Source: Gammaproteobacteria bacterium
Lineage (GTDB): Bacteria; Pseudomonadota; Gammaproteobacteria; UBA6429; Thiohalophilaceae
Direction: 5' to 3'
Assembly: GCA_024639445.1 (NCBI GenBank)
Contig: JAHEIJ010000112.1
Location: 1 to 7,120, forward strand
DNA length: 7,120 bases
The notes under the pieces are model-generated. The model did no database searches, had not been told where the DNA came from, and saw only the letters and a list, made by a program, of their open reading frames with translations. The translations under genes and the position numbers were made by a program. Of the stretch, positions 1 to 6,202 are shown in pieces. How positions within the stretch are numbered: position 1 is the stretch's first letter; each line of letters starts with the position of its first letter.

Positions 1-61
1 TTACTCCAAGTGTAGCACCTGCCAGGGTGTCGCGTTTAGCCTGTAACCAATTGCTAATTGC

Positions 62-409
62 TCATTTTTTACTTCGCAACAAGGCATCCACTTCATTTTC
101 AGCCTCAAACCAGTCCTTCGCTTCATCGCCCGGAGCAAATCCGCGTGCTTCAGCTTTATGGTAGGCCGTGATAGCGACCATACGCCAACGTTCTTCCGCA
201 CTGATATTTAGCTGGGTTTTGGATGCGCGATGAACTTTGTTTGGATGAGTGCTGGTCTTTTTTGGCGTTTTTTTTGCGCTGGTCTCTTTGTTGGATGCTT
301 TCTTTTTGGTGCTGGTTTGTTTTGCAGTCTTTTTTGCTGTCGACTTTTTCTTGCTGGCCTTTTTCTTGGTGTCCGTGTTGTTGTCAGATTTTTTTGCCTT
401 CGTGGTCAT
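62..409 (-). CDS. Lysine-rich protein with C-terminal DUF2934 domain
   Basis: This gene encodes a 115-residue protein in two parts. Residues 1-60 are low-complexity and very basic, built from degenerate Lys/Ala/Thr/Ser units such as AKKT and KKKAS. They resemble the histone-H1-like tails of bacterial nucleoid or AlgP-type proteins. Residues 69-112 match DUF2934: an ERW start, AY at 82-83, EARGF at 87-91, DW at 99-100 and AE at 103-104, a short acidic/aromatic helical module of unknown function. There is no signal peptide or membrane segment, so the protein is probably cytoplasmic. The ATG at 407-409 has a strong Shine-Dalgarno on the minus strand (AAAGGAGA, 417-424) spaced 7 bases away, which fixes the start. 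The gene is divergent from the cation-transport operon and appears to stand alone. DNA or polyanion binding by the tail is inference from charge; the DUF2934 role is unknown. The domain call is firm. Confidence 0.88.
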   Translation of the reverse strand: MTTKAKKSDNNTDTKKKASKKKSTAKKTAKQTSTKKKASNKETSAKKTPKKTSTHPNKVHRASKTQLNISAEERWRMVAITAYHKAEARGFAPGDEAKDWFEAENEVDALLRSKK

Positions 410-442
410 TAGTCCATCTCCTTTACCTGAATCAGCGACATA

Positions 443-470
443 AATATAAATCTCATTCCATGCTGAGCAA
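443..470 (-). promoter_or_regulatory. Candidate sigma70 promoter for the DUF2934 gene
   Basis: On the minus strand, TTGCTC (465-470) lies 16 bases before TATATT (443-448, five of six matches to TATAAT). This would give a leader of roughly 25-30 bases ending at the Shine-Dalgarno at 417-424. The -35 match is weak. A second candidate further out is TTGAGA (533-538), an 18-base spacer and AATAAT (509-514), which would make a leader of about 95 bases. In such AT-rich DNA either could be chance. Confidence 0.33.
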
Positions 471-703
471 ATTGATTCTATCTAATTGTTTTTGTTTCCA
501 TATGCTTAATTATTGACTGCTGCTATGTGATTTCTCAAGTACTCATAACTATTGTATTAATTTAATATAATAAAATAAAAACAACGACTTATGAAATAAT
601 ATTAATGTCGATTGTTAGCACCATACTGTTGTTGAATGAAATAATCTCAGCTTCCTTCCGTTCTTGAACCAGACGTTGCTGGAATTGCTAAAGGATAACG
701 AAA

Positions 704-736
704 ATGCACTCTGTATCGGTACAGGAAAAATCTTGA
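704..736 (+). CDS. Possible ten-residue leader peptide (uORF)
   Basis: An ATG at 704 opens a ten-codon frame (MHSVSVQEKS) that ends in TGA at 734-736. It is preceded by AAAGGA (690-695) at an ideal 8-base spacing, a better ribosome binding site than any plus-strand gene in the window has. The stop codon directly abuts a perfect inverted repeat (737-753), a layout reminiscent of translated leaders in attenuators. Against this, there is no run of one amino acid, no T-tract after the hairpin on this strand, and such a short frame can occur by chance. It would only be transcribed if a promoter lies upstream of about 690, and I found no convincing one. Confidence 0.25.
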   Translation: MHSVSVQEKS

Positions 737-753
737 CGGTCTTTTAAAGACCG
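737..753. promoter_or_regulatory. Perfect inverted repeat upstream of the DUF211 operon
   Basis: CGGTCT and AGACCG form a perfect 6-bp inverted repeat around five AT bases (CGGTCTTTTAAAGACCG). On the plus strand purines follow it, not a T-run, so it is a poor plus-strand terminator. A possible -10 box, TATACT, lies at 764-769, which would place the repeat over the -35 position, where a repressor operator often sits; the matching -35 is poor. It could be a regulator binding site, an RNA hairpin following the short leader frame, or the end of an older transcript. The dyad itself is certain; its role is not. Confidence 0.4.
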
Positions 754-855
754 AAGAGACAGATATACTATGATTGTGATATTAAATAACAATACATCAT
801 CATAAAATAATATTGCAAGTACATTAACAGTAATAATAGAGAGTTGTCATATCAA

Positions 856-1122
856 ATGATTGAAGTGACTCGCCTTGTACTTGATATTTTAAAGCCGCAC
901 CATCCGACGATTCTGGAATTTGCCAAGGGAATTGCATCCTTGTGTGAAGATTGGTCTGTGACTCTTAATGTCGTCGAAATGGATGAGCAAACAGAAACGC
1001 TGGAAGCTATTATTGAAGGAATAGATATCAATTTGGAACAAATTACGGCGGCCATTAGTGATATGGGTGGTTCGCTGCACAGCGTCGATAGCGTCCAGGT
1101 GATTCACGTAGAAAAAGAATGA
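856..1122 (+). CDS. DUF211 family protein
   Basis: This gene encodes an 88-residue protein (92 if the TTG at 844 is used) that matches DUF211. The family motif LVLDILKPHHP is close to the N-terminus, followed by a Thr-Glu-Thr segment in the middle (EMDEQTETLEAIIEG) and the late motif GGSLHSVDSV. The predicted order of strands and helices is compatible with a small ferredoxin-like alpha/beta fold. There are no membrane segments or signal peptide. I prefer ATG 856 because it puts two to five residues before the conserved core, as family members usually have; AGAGAG (838-843) is a weak ribosome site about 12 bases upstream. The family is best known from archaea and has no established function that I can state. 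The VIT1-type transporter starts 54 bases downstream, so a cytoplasmic accessory or sensor role for the transporters is plausible but inferred. Confidence 0.85.
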   Translation: MIEVTRLVLDILKPHHPTILEFAKGIASLCEDWSVTLNVVEMDEQTETLEAIIEGIDINLEQITAAISDMGGSLHSVDSVQVIHVEKE

Positions 1123-1176
1123 ATCATTCCTTGAGCTGTTTCCGATTATCAATCAAATGGATTACACGTCCCCCCT

Positions 1177-1764
1177 ATGTTCTCCAGGTTTTTTAAACAA
1201 ATTCGTAATCTTGTCACCATTAGCAAATCTCATGATATTGCACGGCGTTATTTCGTTGTAAACGGGTTTGATGGAGCCTTAACTACCCTGGGACTCTTGG
1301 TAGGATTTTATGTCAGCACTAGTTCAGTAAACATTAATGTTGTTATCACGGCTTGTTTGAGTGCGGCGATTGCATTGGCAATGAGTGGTTTCAGTAGTGC
1401 TTATGTTAGTGAAGCAGCCGAGCGGAAGCGCGAATTTCGTGAGCTACAAAGCGCGATGATCTCGGAGCTTAGAGGTTCACCACATGCTAAAGCATCTGTT
1501 TGGATGCCGCTGTTGATCGCAATAACGAATGGTCTTTCACCTTTAATTCTCTCTTTGATAATCATTACTCCCCTGCTTCTAACCCTGTTTGGTTATCCAT
1601 TACCGTTTAACCCCTATGAAGCCGGTATCGGGATTGCATTTTTTCTGATTTTTCTACTCGGAGTGTTTTTGAGCAGTGTTAGTGGTACTTTCTGGCTGCT
1701 ATCTGGCTTGCAGACATTGCTTGTCGCTCTAATTACAACCGTATTGATTTATTTAATTAGCTGA
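1177..1764 (+). CDS. VIT1/CCC1 family Fe2+/Mn2+ transporter
   Basis: This is a 195-residue integral membrane protein of the VIT1/CCC1 family (formerly DUF125), whose members move Fe2+ or Mn2+ out of the cytoplasm, usually by proton antiport. The family hallmark is RRYFVVNGFDGALTTLGLLVG at the first membrane helix, with Asp32 at the position of the conserved transport aspartate. Helix 2 (about 52-77) carries Met69 and runs into an acidic/basic amphipathic segment with Glu79, Glu82, Glu86, Glu89 and Glu97. Further helices lie at about 108-136, 147-167 and 172-194, giving the expected five. The loop between helices 2 and 3 is only about 30 residues, shorter than the metal-binding domain of plant VIT1. 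No good Shine-Dalgarno precedes ATG 1177, but no other in-frame start exists back to the stop at 1132. It lies in the operon between the DUF211 and ATPase genes. The ion transported is not determined by sequence. Confidence 0.87.
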   Translation: MFSRFFKQIRNLVTISKSHDIARRYFVVNGFDGALTTLGLLVGFYVSTSSVNINVVITACLSAAIALAMSGFSSAYVSEAAERKREFRELQSAMISELRGSPHAKASVWMPLLIAITNGLSPLILSLIIITPLLLTLFGYPLPFNPYEAGIGIAFFLIFLLGVFLSSVSGTFWLLSGLQTLLVALITTVLIYLIS

Positions 1765-1790
1765 AGCCAGGTCCCGAGAAATCGAGCCAT

Positions 1791-4466
1791 GTGATTGAAA
1801 TGACGAATAACTCTCATGAAGCGGCACAATGGCATGCAGTAAATGCCGCCAAGGCCCTGGAGGAATTCGAGGTCGATATTGAGTATGGCCTGAATTCAGA
1901 TAACGTATCTGCTCATTTAAGCAGGGATGGATATAATGAAATAACCGAACAGGCACGTCATTCGATACTGAATATTGTTGTTCGACAATTTTCAGATTTC
2001 ATGATCCTGATTCTCATTGCGGCCGCAATAATCTCCGGAATTATTGGCTCCCCAGAAGATGCTATAGCCATTCTGGTAATCGTCTTGTTAAACGCACTGA
2101 TTGGTGCAACTCAGGAATACCGGGCAGAACATGCCATCGCCGCCTTGAAGGTAATGGCGGCACCCGAGGCTCGCGTTTTACGTGATGGAGAAGAAATAAC
2201 TATTAGTGCTCGTGAAGTTGTTGTCGGCGATTTGGTTTATCTGGAAGCAGGTAATGTGGTACCTGCAGATTTACGCCTCATCGAGGTAGAGAATATCGAA
2301 ATCGAAGAAGCCGCCCTGACAGGAGAATCACTTGCCATCAGCAAAACAACTGAAGCGCTATCGGATATTGATGTGTCACTCGGTGATCGACGGAACATGG
2401 CCTATAAAGGCACACAGGTTACTCGCGGTCGTGCCCTCGGTGTCACCGTTGCGATCGGGATGGCAACTGAGCTGGGTAAAATTGCCTCATTGCTGCAGCA
2501 GCAAAGATCAATCAAGACACCACTTCAAAAACGTCTGACACGTTTTGGCCGGCGCCTGGCATTAATCGTACTGGTCATTTGTGCTTTTATATTTCTTGTG
2601 GGCCTGTTGCGTGGTGAACCTGTCATGCTGATGTTCCTCACCGCAGTCAGCCTTGCCGTCGCCGCTATACCGGAAGCCCTACCCGCGGTAATCACTGTAT
2701 CACTGGCTATAGGCGCCCGAAAAATGAGTCGTCAACGTGCGCTGGTGCGTAACTTACCCGCAGTAGAAACTCTTGGGTCAGTAACTTTTATTTGCGCGGA
2801 TAAAACCGGAACGCTCACAAAGAACAAGATGCAAGTTGAGTTATTAATTGTAGATACGCACGAGTATTCATCATTCCCCCCTGAAACGAAAGACAATCTG
2901 TGCTGGCAATTAATAGGACAAACACTCGCTTTAAATAACGATATACGACCGGTAGCGACTACTGATGCAGATATTCAACTGGCCGGCGATCCCACTGAAA
3001 TGGCTCTGTATTTGGCTGCACAGGAGAACGGTTTTGATAAGGCAGCGTTGGAACAAACACTGCCAAGGATTGCCGAATTGCCATTCGATTCGGAACGAAA
3101 ACGCATGAGCACCCTCCACAAGGACAGCAGTGATCAACTAATTGCTTTCACAAAAGGCGCACCAGAAAGTATTTTGCCGCTGTGCAAACAACAATTGACC
3201 ACGGCGGGTGAACAGACACTTGACCGTGATGCGTTGCTGGAATATGGCACCGATCTGGCTGGAAAAGGTTATCGCGTACTGGCACTGGCATTTCGATATT
3301 TTACTGCTTTACCGGAACCAGTGAGTGAAGAAACCGTTGAACATGACATGGTATTATTGGGCCTGGTAGCACTGCTGGATCCACCGCGCGAGGAAGCCAG
3401 AAATGCAGTGCAAGAGTGTTTTTCTGCCGGCATTGCGCCCGTGATGATCACTGGCGATCATCCAGGAACAGCTCTGTCTATCGCTACCCGCCTTGGTATG
3501 GTTCCTGATAATGACACTGTGATAACTGGTCCGGAATTAGCCAAAATGGAATTGGATGAATTTGAACGGCATGTGGAACAGGTGCGCGTTTATGCGCGGG
3601 TCAATCCGCAACAAAAAACAAAAATCGTGCAGGCGCTACAGGACAAGGGTCAATTCGTGGCGATGACGGGCGATGGAGTTAATGACGCACCGGCCTTAAA
3701 AGCCGCAAATATTGGCATTGCCATGGGTAAAAAAGGTACTGAAGTAGCCCGTGAAGCTTCTGACATGGTATTGCTGGATGATAACTTTGCCACGATTGTT
3801 GCTGCAGTACGTGAGGGTCGTCGCGTATTCGACAATATTCGCAAATTTATAAAGTACACCATGACCAGTAATTCCGGTGAAATCTGGACCCTGTTTTTGG
3901 CGCCATTGTTTGGTATGCCCCTTCCCCTCTTGCCGATTCACATTCTCTGGATCAATCTGGTTACCGATGGCTTACCCGGATTAGCACTATCAGCCGAACC
4001 GACGGAACGCGGAATTATGCAACGCCCTCCACGACCCCCTGATGAAAGTATCTTTGCAGGCGGCATGTGGCAACATATGCTCTTGGTGGGTTTATTGATT
4101 GGCGGGCTTTCCATCCTGTCCATGGCCTGGGCACTTGAAACGGGTAAGGACAACTGGCAAACCATTGTATTTACCGTGTTGACATTTTCACAATTGATGC
4201 ATGCGATTGTAATTCGATCAGAATCCCAGTCAATTTTTACACTGGGATTGTTTAGTAACCTGTATTTGCTTGGGGCGGTTGTTTTAACGGTGTTGTTGCA
4301 ATTGGCAGTGATTTACTTGCCATTTCTTAATGCAATCTTTAAAACAGCCCCCTTGTCTATACAAGAACTGCTGGTATGTTTTGCCTTGCCATTGATTGTG
4401 TTCGTCGCCATCGAAATAGAGAAAATGATTGTCAGGCGAAGATTGCAACCAGTAATTATTAATTAA
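1791..4466 (+). CDS. P2A-type cation-transporting ATPase (Ca2+-ATPase-like)
   Basis: This 891-residue protein is a complete P-type ATPase that pumps cations across the inner membrane using ATP. In order it has a cation-ATPase N-terminal domain (about 12-80), an actuator domain with TGES (177-180), helix 4 with PEALP (294-298), the phosphorylation motif DKTGTLT (337-343, phospho-Asp337), the nucleotide domain with KGAPE (455-459), DPPR (530-533), TGD (554-556), TGDGVNDAP (626-634) and about ten membrane helices. Ion ligands aligned with SERCA are Glu295 in M4, Asn694 and Glu697 in M5, and Asn722, Thr725 and Asp726 in M6. The M8 glutamate is replaced by Gln801, as in plasma-membrane Ca2+-ATPases. 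This favours Ca2+ (or Mn2+) over Na+/K+ or heavy metals; the assignment is inferred. Numbering is from GTG 1791. ATG 1800, three codons later, is an equally possible start, and neither has a strong ribosome site. It begins 26 bases after the VIT1 gene, as expected for one operon. Confidence 0.93.
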   Translation: MIEMTNNSHEAAQWHAVNAAKALEEFEVDIEYGLNSDNVSAHLSRDGYNEITEQARHSILNIVVRQFSDFMILILIAAAIISGIIGSPEDAIAILVIVLLNALIGATQEYRAEHAIAALKVMAAPEARVLRDGEEITISAREVVVGDLVYLEAGNVVPADLRLIEVENIEIEEAALTGESLAISKTTEALSDIDVSLGDRRNMAYKGTQVTRGRALGVTVAIGMATELGKIASLLQQQRSIKTPLQKRLTRFGRRLALIVLVICAFIFLVGLLRGEPVMLMFLTAVSLAVAAIPEALPAVITVSLAIGARKMSRQRALVRNLPAVETLGSVTFICADKTGTLTKNKMQVELLIVDTHEYSSFPPETKDNLCWQLIGQTLALNNDIRPVATTDADIQLAGDPTEMALYLAAQENGFDKAALEQTLPRIAELPFDSERKRMSTLHKDSSDQLIAFTKGAPESILPLCKQQLTTAGEQTLDRDALLEYGTDLAGKGYRVLALAFRYFTALPEPVSEETVEHDMVLLGLVALLDPPREEARNAVQECFSAGIAPVMITGDHPGTALSIATRLGMVPDNDTVITGPELAKMELDEFERHVEQVRVYARVNPQQKTKIVQALQDKGQFVAMTGDGVNDAPALKAANIGIAMGKKGTEVAREASDMVLLDDNFATIVAAVREGRRVFDNIRKFIKYTMTSNSGEIWTLFLAPLFGMPLPLLPIHILWINLVTDGLPGLALSAEPTERGIMQRPPRPPDESIFAGGMWQHMLLVGLLIGGLSILSMAWALETGKDNWQTIVFTVLTFSQLMHAIVIRSESQSIFTLGLFSNLYLLGAVVLTVLLQLAVIYLPFLNAIFKTAPLSIQELLVCFALPLIVFVAIEIEKMIVRRRLQPVIIN

Positions 4467-4492
4467 GCTTAAACAATCGATACTACAACAGA

Positions 4493-5140
4493 GTGCCTGG
4501 GTTAACACAGAATAAAACCTTTCCCCGTTTGCCACTCTGGCTCAAGCTGCTTTATACATTGTTCGTTATTATATTGGTGCCAGTTTACTGGGGTGAGCTT
4601 GGCATTGCCAATTTCCTCTGGGGTTCTGATATTGCCTTACTAGTGATGGTGTTCGGGCTTTGGTTGGAGAGCCGGTTTTTAATCAGTATGATGGCAGTGG
4701 GTGTATTACTACCGGAACTTGTCTGGAATATTGATTTTTTTAGCCATCTCATTGCGGGACGGGATGTAACAGGGTTGAATGCAACCGGATATATGTTTTC
4801 AGAGGATAGGCCGCTTCTGGTTCAGAGTCTGTCATTATTTCATGTATTTCTCCCCGCTATCCTGATATTTTCATTAATGCGGTTAGGCTATGATTCCCGT
4901 GCTCTTGTAGCACAGCTGGTTCTTAGCTGCCTGGTGTTGCCAGCGAGTTATCTGTTTACCGAGCCGGCACGCAATATCAACTGGGTTTTTGGAATCGTTG
5001 AAGTTCCGCAAACATGGATGCCAGGTTTAGTCTATTTGTTATTAGTGATGGTATTTTTTTCGGTATTCATTTTCTTGCCGACACATCTCGTACTCAGACG
5101 TTTTTTAAAGTCACCGCAAACATCCGGAAAACAACAATAA
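4493..5140 (+). CDS. Polytopic membrane protein of unknown function
   Basis: This gene encodes a 215-residue hydrophobic protein with about six membrane helices (near 15-34, 45-58, 62-82, 108-128, 137-154 and 176-202) and short polar ends. It resembles an unnamed family usually annotated only as membrane-associated protein. The segments that look conserved are FLWGSDIALL (41-50), VGVLLPELVWNIDFF (69-83), SLFHVFLPA (114-122), RLGYD (130-134), NINWVFG (161-167), PQTWMP (172-177) and LPTHLVLRR (195-203). Buried Asp46, Glu75, His117 and His198 are candidate functional residues, by inspection only. The start is GTG 4493, the only start codon between the in-frame stop at 4460 and the conserved region; no clear Shine-Dalgarno is present, which with a 26-base gap after the ATPase suggests translational dependence on the upstream gene. 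It is the last gene of the operon and ends 6 bases before a convergent gene. I cannot assign a function. Confidence 0.8.
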   Translation: MPGLTQNKTFPRLPLWLKLLYTLFVIILVPVYWGELGIANFLWGSDIALLVMVFGLWLESRFLISMMAVGVLLPELVWNIDFFSHLIAGRDVTGLNATGYMFSEDRPLLVQSLSLFHVFLPAILIFSLMRLGYDSRALVAQLVLSCLVLPASYLFTEPARNINWVFGIVEVPQTWMPGLVYLLLVMVFFSVFIFLPTHLVLRRFLKSPQTSGKQQ

Positions 5141-5146
5141 AAAAAT

Positions 5147-5521
5147 TCAATCAAACTCTTTTAGCTGGTATTCGGTAAAAAAACCGCGGCTATTTGCATG
5201 ATCAATAAATTGCCGCTGGTATGCCAGCATTTCCTCGCGGATTTCGTTTGCTTTTGATGAATAATATTTTTGCAGCAATTCACTTGCATCATGCCACCAG
5301 TATTCAATGGTACCATCAAAGGGTTCGCCGCCGCCCCGCTCCTGACGAATTTGCTCATTGGCATCGATCTGGAGTGTCAGATTTTTGGCAAATCGGTGCG
5401 GCTGCACAATTAGAAATAATCGTTCAAACAAATACTCAAATTCGGGGCTGTTCCAGAAACGTCTGAATTCATCGGCTGAAATATCTTCACGTCGTCTGAC
5501 ACAGTTGATAAAACGAATCAT
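5147..5521 (-). CDS. EthD-like dimeric alpha/beta barrel protein
   Basis: This gene encodes a 124-residue soluble protein whose start, IRFINCVRRREDISADEFRRFW (residues 2-23), matches the first strand and helix of EthD-domain proteins of the dimeric alpha/beta-barrel superfamily. Many EthD proteins then have a histidine and proline after the tryptophan (W..H.P); here it reads WNSPEFEYLFERL, so the usual pocket residue is absent. A second half-barrel is suggested by FDGTIEYWWHDASEL (68-82) and a C-terminal helix. EthD itself is needed for ether degradation, but most relatives have no known substrate, and no degradation genes are nearby. GAGG (5527-5530) is a ribosome site 5 bases from the ATG. 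The gene lies 51 bases downstream of the HAD gene on the same strand, so cotranscription is likely. A TATAAA (5564-5569) in the gap could be an internal -10 box. Confidence 0.7.
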   Translation of the reverse strand: MIRFINCVRRREDISADEFRRFWNSPEFEYLFERLFLIVQPHRFAKNLTLQIDANEQIRQERGGGEPFDGTIEYWWHDASELLQKYYSSKANEIREEMLAYQRQFIDHANSRGFFTEYQLKEFD

Positions 5522-5572
5522 GTTGACCTCGAGTCTATGTTGTTATTTTTTGAGTAGTTTGATTTTATACAA

Positions 5573-6190
5573 CTAAGATAGCATTTTTTCTAAATCAGTG
5601 AGGAAATTTTTCTTGTCAATGAATCGCAGGGCTCGCCAGCCACTGGTACGCGCGCGGTCAATATTTCCTTTATCGTCATCAACGAAAAGAATTCTGTCCG
5701 GGGTTAACTGGAGGTCGGTGGTAACGTCCTCAAATATTGAGGGGTCCTGCTTGCCTTTACCAAGGTAGTAACTGTTATAAATGTGATCAAACGCAGAATA
5801 AAACTCAGTCTGCTGATTTAATTCGTCCAGCCAGTCAGTCTGGTCACTTAATATGCCTGTCACGTAACTGCGGGCCCGCAAGTCCCGTACAAGTTTAATC
5901 ATCCAGGGACGGACCACAAAACCAGTCAGTATTCGTTGGGTTAAGTCGGCATCTTCGCCCTTCAGACCGGTTCGTTCGCGCAGCAGAGCCCAGAAATCCG
6001 CTGCGGCTCCACGGCCCAGTACAAAACCCGAGTCATAAACTGCGCGCATACCATGCTTCGATAATTCAACTGGATCCAGTCCCTGCTCGCTGGCTAGCGC
6101 TACCAGCCCATTATGGAATCCCTCTTCGGCCAACACGCCCCCGAAATCAAACAGGATCGCTCTGATGACGGATTTCATTGGCGTATTCAT
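5573..6190 (-). CDS. HAD-IA family phosphatase-like hydrolase
   Basis: This is a 205-residue haloacid-dehalogenase superfamily protein. Motif I is ILFDFGGVL (12-20) with nucleophile Asp15. Motif II is GILSD with Ser115. Motif III is Lys147 in LGKGKQDPSIF. Motif IV is the acidic cluster Asp171-Asp173 in FVDDDKGNIDRA. Residues 21-90 form the helical cap of subclass IA. The position two after the nucleophile, usually an acid in phosphatases, is Gly17; the E. coli sugar-phosphatase YihX has the same arrangement (DLGNV), and this is the closest named relative I can suggest. The likely reaction is hydrolysis of a small phosphate ester in the cytoplasm; the substrate is unknown. ATG 6188-6190 has AGAG touching it; the in-frame ATG at 6176-6178 is an alternative start with GAGATGA about ten bases upstream. 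Its neighbours are EthD-like downstream and ChaN/PDZ upstream. Confidence 0.85.
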   Translation of the reverse strand: MNTPMKSVIRAILFDFGGVLAEEGFHNGLVALASEQGLDPVELSKHGMRAVYDSGFVLGRGAAADFWALLRERTGLKGEDADLTQRILTGFVVRPWMIKLVRDLRARSYVTGILSDQTDWLDELNQQTEFYSAFDHIYNSYYLGKGKQDPSIFEDVTTDLQLTPDRILFVDDDKGNIDRARTSGWRALRFIDKKNFLTDLEKMLS

Positions 6191-6202
6191 CTCTGGTTTA
6201 GA

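Larger units (their letters stand above)
410..843. other. AT-rich divergent intergenic region
   Basis: This 434-base spacer separates the minus-strand DUF2934 gene from the plus-strand DUF211 operon, so it must carry both promoters. It is strongly AT-rich, especially 540-605 and 780-840. The ten-base string AAATAATATT occurs twice (594-603 and 805-814), which at this composition may mean nothing. The left part holds the ribosome binding site and candidate promoters of the DUF2934 gene. The part from 690 to 770 holds a leader-like short frame, a perfect inverted repeat and a possible -10 box. I see no tRNA, no riboswitch I recognise, and no convincing protein-coding frame beyond the ten-codon one listed separately. 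Confidence 0.7.

Noticed and set aside
16..29. CACC/GGTG hairpin as terminator of the DUF2934 gene
   Set aside because: The stem is only 4 bp and no T-tract follows on the minus strand.
1..201. Minus-strand frame ending at the left edge
   Set aside because: It overlaps the DUF2934 domain in another frame and has no recognisable protein features.
223..516. Plus-strand frames over the DUF2934 gene
   Set aside because: They are Phe/Leu/Cys-rich antisense readings of the lysine-rich repeat, with no ribosome site; the minus-strand gene has a domain match and a strong Shine-Dalgarno.
646..730. Remnant of a coding sequence
   Set aside because: One frame stays open for about 35 codons without an ATG or recognisable motif; this length is expected by chance.
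733..769. MerR-type promoter with TTGACG, dyad and TATACT
   Set aside because: The spacing between the boxes is 25 bases, beyond the 19-20 typical of MerR promoters.
889..1152. Minus-strand frames over the DUF211 gene
   Set aside because: The plus-strand frame has clear DUF211 motifs; the antisense ones have none.
5173..5187. CGGT/ACCG hairpin as terminator of the plus-strand operon
   Set aside because: It is a 4-bp stem with an A-rich loop inside the EthD coding region and has no T-tract on the plus strand.
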